Below are positions 1 to 12,255 of a stretch of DNA of 64,000 nt, one piece after another (position 1 is the stretch's first letter; the number at the start of each line of letters is the position of its first letter). Source of the stretch: Ampelomyces quisqualis. Its lineage: Eukaryota > Ascomycota > Dothideomycetes > Pleosporales > Phaeosphaeriaceae. The notes beneath the pieces were generated by a model. That model did no database searches, had not been told where the DNA came from, and saw only the letters and a program-made list of their open reading frames with translations. The position numbers were made by a program, and so were the translations under genes. The stretch lies in the NCBI GenBank assembly GCA_018398575.1, contig JAGTXZ010000020.1, forward strand, positions 434,001-498,000, written 5' to 3'.

Positions 1-2087
1 TACGAGAAGCCCCCCTTGGGTAGCGGAGGTACAGAGTCTGCACCTTCACCATCACATGGCCTGATCGGAGATGATTTGGCACTGTCATCAGAAAACTGTG
101 TTCCATGCAGAGTGTCGTTATCCGAGTGTGCACCTTGTGGACTGAAGACCTGGTCTTCATTTAGCGCCGGCATGGCTAGGGAGGGGCGTCGTCGCTCGTG
201 TCGGGATCCAGCTCTCTGGATCTGCATCTTGTACTGCATGTTGGGAGGCACGGACTGGCTCGTGTTACGTGACAAAGGATCCAAGGGTATAGCCGTTACA
301 GGTACATCCATCTCGGAAAAGGGTGTACCGAATCGGTAGACACCACCTGGAGATGCTGTACGACATGGAGAAAAGGTGGTGTCGGGCGCAACGTGGGAGG
401 TCTGTAGGGCGAGGTTGCGCGCATCGCCAAACGGCCGGGCAGACACAGAACGTGCCGGTGGAATGGTGAGCTTAGGAAGGCTCTTGAGATTGTTGTGCGG
501 TGCAGGCACATACTCTGCAGTATGCAAGTTGTGGTTTGGTGTGAATGGATCAAATGACTTCGTTGTGTGCGCTGATGTCGATGCAGAGAAAGCTGAAACT
601 TCTGGTTGGTGCAGCTGCTGGGGTATCACAAGGAATGGACGAGGTGGGAACAGTTCCATTGGTGGGGTTGATGGTGCTTCGATCGGGGTCGCACTGCTGT
701 ATGGTTGCTCAAGCCCTTGCAGCGAAAGGAAGTGTCGCACATTGTCTTGTGGGTCACGTTTCTCCACCTCCTGGAGGTCCTGCAGGGTGAAGTCAGGGAG
801 CTGACTAGGCCCCAGCACGTCGGACGAAGCTACCACAGATGGCACGATCACAGAAGGAGTCGATTCCGAAACTGGGCGATGAACGTTCTCAACAGCCCGA
901 GTGGCGGTATGAGCGTTACCTGGATCTCCAGCGATGAAGATATGCCCTCCTTTTTCTGGTGAGATTGGAAAACCGTGCTCTTCCTGTAATCTGGCGAGTT
1001 GGCGCTGCTGCTTCTTCCATTTCGCGCATCGCTCGCCTTTCGCACAGGTATGCGGCTTGGGTAGCAGTTGTTCAATGGCCACGATAGATACAGAGTGCGC
1101 TGGAGTGATGACATCGTCCATCAGGTTACGGATTGGTTTCCCTTGAGACTTGTCCCGACGACCTTGCTTTCGAGTCTTGCTCTTAGACCGACTCCTTGCC
1201 TCGGTGCAAGGACGGTCAATGTCTTCAAAAGGTGTTGGAATTGGGGCGGGAGCAACAGGAGACATCAGCCCGTCAGCTGTGCGCAGAGAATCAATCTGAT
1301 GCCACAGCTGGTGTCTTTTGCCGAACGATTGGATCTCGAGCTCTTTCAAATCGTCAAATTGCAGGTCAAGGAGGACCGCTCCCGTGATGTCGTGGTCAAC
1401 GAACTTGTCAATGACATCGTCTTCGAAACCATTCTGATACATCCAAGTGGCTACGTCGCGCGAGGTCCACGCGCGGACTTCGGCGTTATCAAGATGTGCT
1501 ACAGCGAGAGCGATATTGTTGTACTCCCTCTGGGGGACCACCGTTTCGGGCGTAGCTTCTCTGAAAGAAGTTGGGAATCGGGACGGTGGATCTTTCGGAA
1601 GCAGTGGTGACATCTGCAGCGCATAGTCGAAGTCGTTTGACGACTGCGATGCGCGGAAGAGATGTGGGCCCCTCGGACCTTCCACAGACTTTGGGGCATG
1701 CCAATATACGAATTGTGGTCGGATCTCGTCTGCTGGTGTCTGGACTTCCTCGAAAGTAGAGATTGTTGTTTGGCTACGTCTTTTGTCACTCTGTTCTGGC
1801 GGTTAGTGTGGCAGCTCTGTACGAAGGAGTGATTTATATTCACCGACGAGCCGCTATACTCTTCGAATTCACTCGAGTCGTCTTCAATATCGGTATATGC
1901 GACGCTAAGGTGCGATAATGGTCGCTCCAGGGACGACCGGGCGGTCAGTTCAGAGGAGAAGAACGATTGTGTCTTTGCCCTCTGGAACATCTCCATGCCT
2001 GGCTCCAGTGGGGTGATGGGTGTAATGGCCTGCTGCAAGGAAATCAGTACCGAGTAGTCGCTGATCGCCGCATGACCAACTTACCAT
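1..2087 (-). CDS. SAM-domain protein, 3' part cut by window edge
   Basis: Three exons read on the minus strand: 2087-2085 (only the ATG), 2032-1844 and 1790-1, still open at the window edge, giving about 660 visible residues. Introns 2084-2033 (GTAAGT donor) and 1843-1791 (CTAAC branch site) join in frame. Around residues 165-232 there is a SAM domain (begins EVRAWTSRDVATWM, ends RHQLWHQIDSLR), followed by a basic linker and a short Cys-containing motif (HTCAKGERCAKWKKQQRQ). The rest is low-complexity and Pro/Ser-rich. SAM domains mediate protein-protein binding. I recall a fungal family of this layout with a PH domain further C-terminal, resembling Boi-type polarity proteins, but any PH domain would lie outside the window. 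The SAM call is firm; the family name is not. An in-frame stop lies a few codons upstream of the ATG, so this start is the only one available if exon 1 is right. Confidence 0.7.
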
Positions 2088-4041
2088 AGTCACAGTGTTG
2101 GTACGAACAAGCTCTCAAGGTGTGATCAGTATGGTTGTTTGGGAGCAATATGGTTGTTCTAACACTTCAACCACGATTCCGAGCAGTGGTCTGTAGCATG
2201 GCAGATGTGTAGTTGTCAAACGTCGCAAAGAAAGGACCGGAGGAAGCAGTGCTTTTACCACAGCGCTTGTCCATTGATAGCGGCGGTTTCTCGCTGCAAT
2301 GTGATCTGGCTCCCGCCACACAGAGCGTGGAACTGCAGTGGAAGCGCTGAGCTCGCATGCGAGCGGGATGAGGTGCATGTGGAGGATCCCATTGGTGGTT
2401 GGCAAAGACACTAAAATCCTGCATTCAGCAATTTAGCTATCATTAGCACGTCCATGTTAGTGTATTGGGCTCGGCTGGGGTCTTTGTGCATGGATACGTA
2501 GTCGACGGCTTTCACACCGTTTTGATTGCTGTGCTTATGAACTCAGCAACCATTTCATGCCTGGGGCGATGCGTCGCGCAATTCGTTGGGCGGGTGTACG
2601 ATGGGAAATACGTGCACTCGGCGGTCGAATCGCATGAAGAACTGTTGCTGTCCTTAGATAGGAGCAGGTGAGGTCCAGGGTTCGTCGAGGTTGGGCTCCA
2701 AGGGCAATCGCGATGGGCTGGCAATGCTGCCATGGACACACTGACACAGACGCACAACAGGGTCGAAGCCAAAGCCGCAGTCAAGAAACGAGGCTCGGGA
2801 GTCGGAACGGGTCGATGCGGCTACTGCGAGATTTCCCCCACCGCCACCAGCCTCCATTTGGTCATCGTACACATTACATGGCGAGCTTCGAGAATGCAGC
2901 ATGCAGGATTCTCGTGACTGCGCTCCAGTCCGGCGAGGATCCCTACGCATTCGACGCGACTTAGCTGCATCTGGGAATGTTTCCAGGCTTTGCTGAGTTT
3001 GCTCGCGATATCAGACAATGGCGACATGGTCCAGGCCAATCTCGCAACCCGTACCTAGCTATCGGCCCATGCGACTTGAGCGAAAATTCAGCGGCCTCGT
3101 GGTCTGCAATGAGGTTACACAGCACCGACTACTTACACCGCAAGTCGTGACTCTGAGCTGAACACGACTCCTGGGGGTAGGACTGTCGTCGCAAACCAAC
3201 TCTCGCATGAGACAATGATGGTTTCCTGGTGACGACCCGGCCAAGCTCACGCCGGAAATACGAATGCAAGTTGTTGAGGGTTTGGGAGGAGCATGTCCAT
3301 GATGGCAATGCCAATGTCGGTCTCCCATGCCGCGGTAGCCCAACAGCCCCGGATCACACGCGGCACATGCGGGTACAATAATCCATCAGCACAAACTTCA
3401 CGCGGTCAGGTGAGAGGATCCTTAACGCTACAACAGGACATGGTGGAACTTGACCCCATTTGTCCAGCTACACATGTGACTTGTATTGACTCTCCAAGGC
3501 ATCGGTAACGCTGGAACCAATCACCGCCAGTAGGCTAGCCCGCAAAAGCCTCGACCCCGGTCAGGCTAATTATGGGCGATTGCGGTCGAGCCGAAAGCTA
3601 ATTAGCAGTGTATACTCGGTAAGTCGGGCCAAGAGAGCCCCACAGTGTACGCTAAAGACCCGCACGCTTTCATTGGCCCCCCCAAAACGCTTGTTATGCA
3701 GAGGCTCACCACTCAGCGTGCCCAACATGCTTTTTCCTCGCTTCTGCAGGTGCACCCCAGTCTGCTCAGTGGAGAGAGCCTGTGTAGCTCGGAAGTCCTT
3801 GTCCACCGACCTGCCCTGTTTGGTGCATCATGCGGTTCAACACCGGCCGCCTCGTTAGCTATTCCACCAGTGGAGATGATCACAACTGTCCTGGATGTCC
3901 CCGATCATGGTACCGGGCTAGCATACAGCCATGTAGTACAGACGAACAGATTGAGCGCCCACACAGTGCTCTCCACGAGTCACTGTGCAACCCTCGTGTC
4001 GAAGCCGTTGAGGGCACAGGTTGGGACCTGGGTGCCGTCAG

Positions 4042-4062
4042 AGTCCCCAGTCCCCAGTCCCC
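4042..4062. repeat. Tandem AGTCCCC x3
   Basis: Three perfect head-to-tail copies of a 7-bp unit in non-coding DNA about 800 bp upstream of the zinc-cluster regulator. It is short and could be slippage; no function can be read from it. Confidence 0.8.
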
Positions 4063-4633
4063 GAGTAAGCGTTCGGCATCTCATCCATATGTGGCCTTGG
4101 CGCACACTCGACCATCTTTACAGTAGGTACAATACATTCGGACACGGCCACCAGTAACGTTCTCGGGACGGCCAGTTATCGAGCCGCTGCAGGTGTTCCC
4201 TAGGCCATTCCTGGACGCATGGATTGTGACGAGGTTGGGACGGGAGCAAAGGCATGTCGCCCAGATCAGCCCACGTCCACCACGCGACAGGGGTCAGCCG
4301 TGTCTAGCACCAAAAGGGTCAATTAACCTGCTAAAGCTGTTGCGGGGCGCACCGACCGATAGCCGTACCGATGCGTTGTGGCCAGGGTGCCATGATTGGC
4401 TGTCGCTCAGCGGTAAGCTAGCCCCAAGACGCCCAAAATAGCTGCTATCGCAAGTAAATGACCCCAAATGTCGACTCTACGCTGGTAGGGTCCTGTCCCT
4501 CTGACCAATGGTGCTGTGTCGCCGGGCACCATGGCCTTCCCATCCGTTGGATGACCACCCGCACCTTGGTCTAATAGTATGTACTCCAAGAATAGCTTGA
4601 CTGATGTTTTGCTGACTTCGTACCGTTTCGGTA

Positions 4634-4642
4634 GATATAAGG
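4634..4642 (+). promoter_or_regulatory. TATA-like element upstream of zinc-cluster gene
   Basis: A GATATAAGG sequence lies about 220 bp upstream of the predicted ATG at 4856 and is followed by a pyrimidine-rich leader. It is the best core-promoter candidate for this gene. Position and sequence are the only support. Confidence 0.35.
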
Positions 4643-4855
4643 TACTTTGCTCGCGCACCCTCCTACTCCTCATTACGACAAATTTGGCTTTCACTCTCTC
4701 TTCACACTAACTCGCTGGCCGAGCTTTAACCTTCTTTAATCCGAGCCCCATCCCGGTCGATGTCCTAGTCCTTCCCGTCTCTGCATTGGTCGTTTGCCCA
4801 TATTTACTAGTCCATTCATCTACCACGTCTCTGGATCCGAGTACTTCAGGTGTCC

Positions 4856-6913
4856 ATGTCCTCCTCAACCGCGCCCACATCTGTTGGCAAACAGTCTGCA
4901 ACCATGGTTGGAACAACAAACGCTACCACTTCCGCAAAGCAAGCTGCTGCTGCAAAGATGCACCGTCGCTCACGAAATGGTAAGTTCAGCCCTGAAGCTT
5001 ATGCAGGGATCCCGCGCTTGGACATCTAGCTAACGGGAAGCTGCGCAGGGTGCTTCACATGTCGGCTACGGCGCAAGAAGTGCGATGAGGGCAAGTCTTC
5101 TTGTCGCGCCTGCAAACATCTTGGTCTCAAGTGCGAGTACAAGCGACCAATGTGGTGGAGCAACAATGAGCAAAGGCGAAACCAAAAGGAGGTCATCAAG
5201 AACATCATCAAGCGCACAAAGCTCAACGAAAAGAGTGCGCAAGGCGTCACAATGAGCACAAACACACCACCAAGCTTGTGCCACTCGATGCAGACTGCTG
5301 ATACCTTCTCCGACGGTATTGCATGCACTCGTGCGCCATCGGTTGATTCACAGAACTCGCTCGACTACAACTTCAACGCGGTTTCTCCTCCAGACTTCTA
5401 CAATGCCTCAATGCCTCCACCAATGTTTGCCCCTTCGTTCCCGCACCAGGCTCAATGCACGCCATTCGAGATCGATATCAAGACCGAGAGCCAAATGTTC
5501 ATCAACGACATCCCCACTCGACGAGACTCTACCATCTCGACCTTCAGTCAATACCAGACACCGCCTGCCGTCGGCGGATACGCAAGCGACAACTGGATTC
5601 AACAAGACTACTTCGAGAGCCACCGTGAATCCTTCACTGAGGAGCCACTCGAGATCCCATTCTTCGACTACACCAACCACGGATCGTTCAGCCCATCCCA
5701 CAACCCTGTTGTGCAAGTCGATGAATGCGACCAACATCTGCTTACCCACTTTGTCGACACTGTCATGCCCTTGATCTACCCCGTTCTGGAGGCTAACCAG
5801 CCTGGTTCAGTACGCGCTGATATCATCATGCCTGCTCTTGAGCTCAACAAGGCGTACCAGCACTGCTGCCTAAGCGTTTCCGCGCTGCACATGAAGACTA
5901 CTCTTGGACTCCATGGAGATCAGATTGACCAGGACATCTACCGCAACCGTTATGCGACCGTCTCGCAACTCACTGATTCTCTCTTCAGCGATAGCTTGCA
6001 TACGCAGACTCTCGAGGCGACACTCGGTATGATTTTCTTCCCTTGCTCAGTCGGACGTTTCGACGATGGTCTCGTGGACATTCCATGGCACCAGCATTTC
6101 CAAGCGGTCCAGAGCCTTGTGCACAAACTGGATCTCCCGAACCAGATGGTCTCTTTGAACGGTCCATCGCAATCGCAGCCGCCTTTCAACATGACACTCG
6201 CTTCATGGATTGATATTCTCGGTGCAACGATGCTGGGCAAGACCCCATCGTTTGCCGACACATACCGCGAGAAGCTCATTGCGGACGCACCTTCGGGTCT
6301 TGCGGAGCTTATGGGCTGCGAAGACCGAATCATGTACCTGATCTCCGAGATCGCCTGCCTCGAGGCACTCAAGCTAGAGAACATGGATCAGGCACAACTG
6401 TGCCAGCACATTCAGCTCCTCGGCGAGCAAATCAGTCTCACGGAGCCGCCTCATGGGTCTCTCAACATGGCATGCACTCCAGATGGCGAGCTGCTCCCAC
6501 GACAACTCCGCAAGAACATGACGGCTGTTTTCCGCCTTGCGGCACGCATCTACCTCTGCAGCCTGGTTCCCGGTTTCGACCGCACTCAACAAAGCAGCAT
6601 CAACCTAGTCAACGCCTTCTGCAAAGCCATGGAGTTCATCCCCATTGGCCCTACAGGGTTCGACCGCTCTCTTGTCTGGCCACTCCTCGTGGCTGGCTCA
6701 GTCGCACTACCAAACTCGACCTTCCGCGCAATGTTCTCGCAACGTGCTAGCCAACTGGGCGACGCTGCAGAGTTGGGCTCTTTTGGAAGAGTCAAGGAAC
6801 TGCTCAGCGAAGTCTGGCGGGTCAACGACAACAACCTCGCAAAGGGCATTATTCAGAGTGTCCACTGGCGGGACACGATGCACCAGAAGGGCTGGGACTT
6901 CTTGTTGATCTGA
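4856..6913 (+). CDS. Zn(II)2Cys6 transcription factor (Fungal_trans_2-like)
   Basis: Two exons, 4856-4979 and 5049-6913, encode 662 aa; the 69-nt intron falls just before the first zinc-binding Cys. Residues 43-70 form a binuclear zinc cluster, C-x2-C-x6-C-x6-C-x2-C-x6-C, with the usual RLRRKKCDEG core. A basic linker with WWSNNEQRRNQKE and IIKRTK follows, then a Ser/Pro/Gln-rich region, and from about residue 260 an alpha-helical regulatory half (DQHLLTHFVDTVMPLIYPVL onward). The cluster plus this type of C-terminal half resembles the UGA3/PRO1-type Fungal_trans_2 family. It is expected to be a nuclear, DNA-binding regulator of CGG-type sites. No adjacent pathway genes suggest a target. The ATG chosen is the first in frame; a second Met is at residue 17. 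Confidence 0.88.
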
Positions 6914-7650
6914 AGTGCCAGCTATTCTGCAGGAAGAGCATCCTATTCTGTTTGTGCACTTTTGCCGACACCTTCTTTCCCATTCGCCACAAGGGATTTT
7001 CCTTTTTCTTGCGTATATTACCCTCGCGAACGCATTATACCCACTTTGTAATTTCGGCATCATCGCCAGCATCTGTACGGCGCAGTCGCATGGCGTAGGA
7101 GGAGCATTATGACGATATCACGGCTGAAGTGGCGCCTTGCTTTCCCCTGGCAGCGCCTGGAACTGGGATAAGGGGCAATGGGAACGCTAGTGCAGCCCCC
7201 ATTCAACACTGTATAGTAATTACTAGGGGCTCAGTGTGAGCTCGATAGACGGAGAAGCATCCAAGATGCAACGAGCGTAACGCTCGCAACCAACAACGCC
7301 TTCTTGGTGCATTATGCAAATGTGATTGGCTAACATTGCCTCGGGGCTGGACGGCGGCGCGTCAAAAGCCACTTCCGGCTCCTGACCCTGACTCCTGAGG
7401 ACATGGGCCTAGGTGGTGGTTCATTTTGGCGGCAGACTTTGGCACGCATGTAGCCTCTCGAGCCGGCGGGGAGCAAGAATGATTCGCAGCAGAATGCATT
7501 TGATGAGGGTCTGTCCGTGGAAGAGCTAATCTGCGTGCTCGTTACGGAGTATTAACGTTGCGCCTAGACCTTGTACTCAGGCCCCCACCTATCCGCACAC
7601 GCGGCGACGCCAGTAACGCGCCTTTCTCGACCTCGACATTCCACGCTGCA
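6914..7650. other. Intergenic, promoter side of next gene
   Basis: Same-strand spacer between the zinc-cluster gene and the next gene. It holds an inverted CCAAT (ATTGG at 7325-7329) and one copy of the TACGGAGTA motif at 7543-7551, about 100 bp before the next ATG. No coding signal seen. Confidence 0.6.
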
Positions 7651-8784
7651 ATGGCTCTTCCGGCCACCATTCCCTTCACAGCGCTAGACACCAACACACG
7701 CGCCCCGGCAAAAGACGAAGTCGAGTCTCCCAGCATATCCAGCACCAATGCGCTCGCCCGCTACGAGTACGAGGCGGGCCATGCCAACGCTACAGAGGGG
7801 ACCAAGATCCTGATGGTAGAATGGGAGGACGACGACACAACGCGGGGTATCCGCGGGGAATGGCACATATCGTGGGACGGCAGCACAAGGGTCCTGCCTG
7901 CCAACGACCAGCCCACCAACGACGTGAATCGCATGTACTTTCTGTTACCGCCAGGCATCGCCGTGCCAACCATAGTATCACTTGCGCTGCGGCCAAAAGA
8001 CACACTCAAATCGCCCGTTGTCTGGCAGACCAACCCACTCCCGGCTCTGTTTCCCCCTGAGCTGGGGGCTTCCGCGCGAGCAGCAGGAAAGAAGGGCGTG
8101 CTTCACACCATCTGGGCCAAGAAGCGGTTACAAGTCCTGCAGAAAGAGATCGACGCAGAGACACGAAACAACGTAGAAGGCATCGGTCTTCAAATGGCCG
8201 TCGACGAGAAGGAGTGGATCGAGCAAACCTTTGGCGTCAACGCGCGACCCTCCGCACTCAGTCTGTCACTATCTGAACCATCGGTAGCAGGTCCCGCGAG
8301 CCCCAGGTCGCCCGGTGGAGGCCGACTAATGGAGAAGCTTGCTGGCTTGAAGCTGAGCACAAACGAGAAGGATCTCACTCCCATCGGTAGCATGCCCCAA
8401 TCTAACCCACTCTCACCCGAGTCTTCAGACATCGCCATCTCATCATTTGCCGTTTTCAAGGGCGCAAATCCCTCTACACTCGCAGCGAAGCCCCCACAGC
8501 AGCCGCAACCGCAGCCAGCGGCGCCCCGGAAGATGGCAGCGGTGATCCCACCACCCTCGATTGTTGCGCAGCAGAACTCGAGCATGGGCTCACTCAATGC
8601 ATTGTCAGGACCCGCCCCCGTGTTTCAGTCTCGAGGCCCGGCAGCGACCGAGGACGACGAGAATCATGACGACGGTCTGTTTGCGCTGCCGATCAGTCCT
8701 CGTAGTCCTGAGGTCGGCAAAAGTCCTTTTTCATTCGGTGGTAACGATACGGCCAAGTGTCTCAAGGAGGAAGGCACGGCGTGA
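7651..8784 (+). CDS. Conserved fungal protein of unknown function
   Basis: One exon of 377 aa from ATG 7651. The reading frame is open further upstream but has no earlier ATG. Residues about 50-210 are compact and look conserved: ILMVEWEDD, then RMYFLLPPG, WQTNPLPALFPPELG and a helix VLHTIWAKKRLQVLQKEI. The C-terminal half is disordered, rich in Ser, Pro and Gln, with repeated S-P sites (PRSPGG, ISPRSPEVG) that would suit proline-directed kinases. No signal peptide or membrane span is seen. I recognise the N-terminal block as typical of fungal hypothetical proteins but know no function. It sits between a regulator and PRP39, both on the same strand, with separate promoters. Confidence 0.72.
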   Translation: MALPATIPFTALDTNTRAPAKDEVESPSISSTNALARYEYEAGHANATEGTKILMVEWEDDDTTRGIRGEWHISWDGSTRVLPANDQPTNDVNRMYFLLPPGIAVPTIVSLALRPKDTLKSPVVWQTNPLPALFPPELGASARAAGKKGVLHTIWAKKRLQVLQKEIDAETRNNVEGIGLQMAVDEKEWIEQTFGVNARPSALSLSLSEPSVAGPASPRSPGGGRLMEKLAGLKLSTNEKDLTPIGSMPQSNPLSPESSDIAISSFAVFKGANPSTLAAKPPQQPQPQPAAPRKMAAVIPPPSIVAQQNSSMGSLNALSGPAPVFQSRGPAATEDDENHDDGLFALPISPRSPEVGKSPFSFGGNDTAKCLKEEGTA

Positions 8785-9313
8785 GGCACTTTTGGGGACA
8801 AGTCTGGTCAGAGGAGTTTGGAGGTTCGAGTGTTTTCTTAGAGATGGTGATTGTGCTATCAGGAACGAAACTTGTACGTATTGTTGATAAGTAATAGCTG
8901 GGCTGTTTGCGGCCTGATAGAAAAGTCTGTAGCCGCAGCCGAATGGGGCAATAATGAAATGACCAATTCATGTTACTTTGCCTCTGTGATTATCACGAAG
9001 CTTGGGTAGAACTGCTCGACAGTGAAGCCTTGTGATGGAAACTACCTCATCACACTGCCTATTGAGGAAAACAGCCCGACGCGTCTTATCAACAGTGAAT
9101 CCAGAACGGCCCAAGAAGTCAACAGTCACGTGAACATGCAGGTGGCCGAATCCTCCTGCACTAGTTAGGGCAGTGGAACCTCGACACGGACGCTGTTGGC
9201 AGCTTCCTCACCACCACCTTCTCACCTTGCCCCAACTGGTGTTCCGGCATCCTTGCTTCTCAACCCCATCAGCTCAGGTTCGCGACACGCTTGCACTCCA
9301 TCTGCACATCAAA
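8785..9313. other. Intergenic region before PRP39
   Basis: Holds the 3' end of the upstream gene and the PRP39 promoter and leader. A CACGTG is present at 9127-9132. No coding exon recognised. Confidence 0.55.
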
Positions 9314-11403
9314 ATGCTGGCGACCGGTCGCGGAAGTATTGCCCAGGTGCAGTACATGGGCGACGAGGCTCCCGGAGAGATCAGGAGGCTCCTCGACGCA
9401 GTAGTACGCCACACCACAACCAGCAACACCGAGAGCAAGCTAATCATGAACCGCAGATCGAGAGCGAAGATGAGTTCGAAAAGTGGGAAGCTCTCGTCAA
9501 AGGCGCGTCTGAACTAGAAGGCGGCGTAACGCGCAACTCCAGCCCCTCGGCCATTGAGCTCGTGCGCAACGTCTACGACTGCTTCCTCGCCAAGTTCCCG
9601 CTCTTCCACGGGTACTGGAAGAAGTACGCCGATCTCGAGTTCTCCATCGGCGGCACGGAGACGGCTGAAATGGTAAGTCTCGTTGAGGGCCGACTTTGCG
9701 ACGGCGATGCTGACGGCGAACAGGTCTACGAGCGCGGCGTCTCGTGCATCCCCCATGCCGTCGATCTTTGGGCGGAATACTGCACGTTCAAGATGGATAC
9801 GTCGCATGACAATGACATCATTCGAGAGTAAGTCTTGCCTTTCTTGCGCTGTGCAGGAACTCAGATCGCACCATAGCGAACCGCGTGCGCGTTGTCTCTC
9901 GATGATGCCTGTGTCACATGGCTAGAGGCTTCACTGCTCGCAGCCTTTGGTCCACTGCCTCTATACCCACGACCAGCACTTCACTTCTCTCTGAACACGG
10001 TGGATACCGATTGCCCGGCTCGCTGTTTCCGGCACGCATTTCCCAGCAAGCTATGCCCCCTTCCCTTGCCTTCCTCCCCTCCTCACCCCCATCCTCCATC
10101 AAGACACCAATACTGACAACACAGCCTCTTTGAGCGCGGCGCCCATTTCGTCGGCCTTGATTGGAACAGCCACACTTTCTGGGACAAGTACATCGAGTTC
10201 GAGGAGCGCATCCAAGAGCCAGCGAACGCCACGAGACTGTACAACCGCGTCTTCCGCCTCCCCATCTACCAATTCTCGAGATACTATGAGAAGCTCCAGA
10301 GTCTGCTCGGTGCGCGTCCGATCGAGGAATTGGTCGAGCCCGATGCACTTGAATTGCTGCAGAAGCGTGTCCAGGCCGAAAACCAAGGTCAGCCAGAGAA
10401 GGCACCCCTAGAACTGGAGCGTCAACTGCGAGGAGCGATTCATCAGGACTACTACGATGTTTACACCAAGAATCAGGGAGAAGTCACAGCCTCATGGACG
10501 TACGAGCAGGTGATCAAGAGGCCGTACTTCCACGTCACCGAGCTCGAGGAGACTGAGCTTGAGAACTGGCGCAAGTACCTTGACTTCCAAGAGAAGCAGG
10601 GCGACTTTCAACGCACCTTGTTCCTGTACGAGCGCTGCATGATCGCATGCGCACTCTACGATGAGTTCTGGCTACGCTTTGCGCGTTGGCTGTTCTCTCA
10701 GGGCAAAGACGAGGATGCCCGCCTCATCTACATGAGAGCCAGCTGCATCTTTGTTCCCATCTCGGCCCCGACCATTCGACTCAACTGGGCACGTTTTGAA
10801 GAGAAACTAGGCCGCTCGTCAGTCGCTCGTGACATCTACATATCTATCCTTGAACAGGCTCCTGGACACGAGGAGACACTGATTTCTCTAGCCAATGTCG
10901 AACGGAGACAGGAAGGCAACGACGCCGCTGTTCGCCTGTTGGAAGAGTACATTTCACAGTCCAATACCCACGTTGGTGGTTTACTCGTCGCCGAGCAAGT
11001 GCGGATCCTTTGGCAGTGCAAGGGTGATGTTGACGCCGCTCGCAAAGTATTCGAGGACAAGCATGAGCGGTTCCTAGATTCCCGCGACTTTTGGCTCAAA
11101 TACTTGCAGTTCGAAGCTGCGCAGCCGTCTGTCGACCAAGAAGAAGCCCACAAGCGCGTGAAGGCCATCCACGAACAAATTTGCACGAAGGGCCGCTTCC
11201 CGGTTGAAGTCGCGAAAGAACTCACCAAATACTACATGGAGTACCTCTTGAATCGTGGAGGCAAAGATGCTGCGGAGGAGTACATGCAGCTGGACAAGGA
11301 TTCCAACGGGTATGTATCGTCTGCTACTGAGAGTGCCCCTTCCCACCCCCAGAAGCGCAAAGGACAACCTCACAACACAGCAAACAAGCGTCACCGCAAG
11401 TAG
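9314..11403 (+). CDS. prp39: U1 snRNP splicing factor PRP39 (HAT repeats)
   Basis: Four exons (9314-9400, 9457-9672, 9724-9827, 10125-11403) give 561 aa. The product is a chain of HAT (half-a-TPR) helical repeats: AIELVRNVYDCFLAKFPLF and YWKKYADLEFSIGG in the first part, then LFERG, FWDKYIEFEE, ELENWRKYLDFQEKQGDF, LFLYERCMIACALYDEFW and WLRFARWL. This matches Prp39, which works with Prp42-type proteins or as a dimer in the U1 snRNP to commit pre-mRNA to splicing, so it acts in the nucleus. The C-terminus is basic (KRKG, KRHRK), a plausible nuclear signal. Intron 2 (51 nt) has no stop and keeps frame if retained; intron 3 is unusually long at 297 nt. A further 39-nt in-frame intron near 11312 is possible but not needed. 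The start at 9314 is less certain than the rest. Confidence 0.92.
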
Positions 11404-12255
11404 ATTGTCGCCATCGTATACTTCCCAAGTCACGATCAGGCTCGATTCGCGGTCACTCTTTGATCGTCCCTTCAGCTGTTCTCTTCATGCCCTCAACCTT
11501 TGTTTTCATCCAATTTTTTGCATACGCACGACCGCTAGCGAAATGTAATCACCACTCTCTCTTCTTTGCCCGAAGCTTGCTGACCTGAAAGTTACACTTC
11601 GCAGACCAAAACCGGTTGACGCAATTGCTGTAAATGCCGCCACACCCACGAAGCCTAGTCATCGGACTCGCTACTAGGCATGTAAGGACCATCTGGTATG
11701 TCAAAACTTCAGCAAGCCAAACATGAAGGCATCTGCTAATTGTGCCATTGCAGATTAGGTTCGTCAAACCCTACGGTGCCGCAACCCACCATTCCCCCCA
11801 CACCCTCTGGACCCCTAATACTACCTATGAGCTCTGATCCGTAGCTTTGCATAACCGCCTCGGACACAAACACACGACTACACCGTAGTCTGACCTCATA
11901 CGTTCTAGACACAAATCAAGACGACTAGGCATTCACTACCGAGATGTCTATCTACTACAGGTATTAAATCCCGCTTCCCCTTGCTTCTCAATGTCATGTA
12001 CCTTTTCCGCGCTGGATATGGGCAGCGCGATGCGAGAATGCCTGTTGGATCAGGCGCTTTTGGATGGTTGCTCGTCTTCTTCGATCGACTCCCTTCATAT
12101 AGTGATTGTGCAGTCTCGTAGAATATCCTGATACGAATCAATCAGATCACAAATTCCAAAAGTCCCGTCCGTGCTGTTGCAAGTATCTTATATCGTCCCT
12201 TTGATTACTCTTTCAGCACATGAATGTCCGTCAAAGAGTTCCAGCATGTTTTACT
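11404..12255. other. Convergent 3' intergenic region
   Basis: Lies between the 3' ends of PRP39 (+) and the gamma-glutamyltranspeptidase (-), so it should hold both 3' UTRs and polyadenylation sites. No further coding signal seen. Confidence 0.6.

Larger units (their letters stand above)
2088..4855. other. Gene-free region, 2.8 kb
   Basis: Both strands hold only short ORFs, without recognisable domains or a chain of plausible exons. The right end must contain the promoter and 5' leader of the Zn(II)2Cys6 gene, including a TATA-like site near 4636. A 7-bp unit is repeated three times at 4042-4062. I found no transposon ends, tRNA or obvious repeat-induced AT-richness. Confidence 0.6.

Noticed and set aside
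1068..1610. 180-residue plus-strand frame
   Set aside because: Antisense to the SAM domain exon, which has clear motifs on the other strand.
3645..4157. 170-residue plus-strand frame in the gene-free region
   Set aside because: No domain, no supporting splice pattern, and two other frames over the same bases are equally open.
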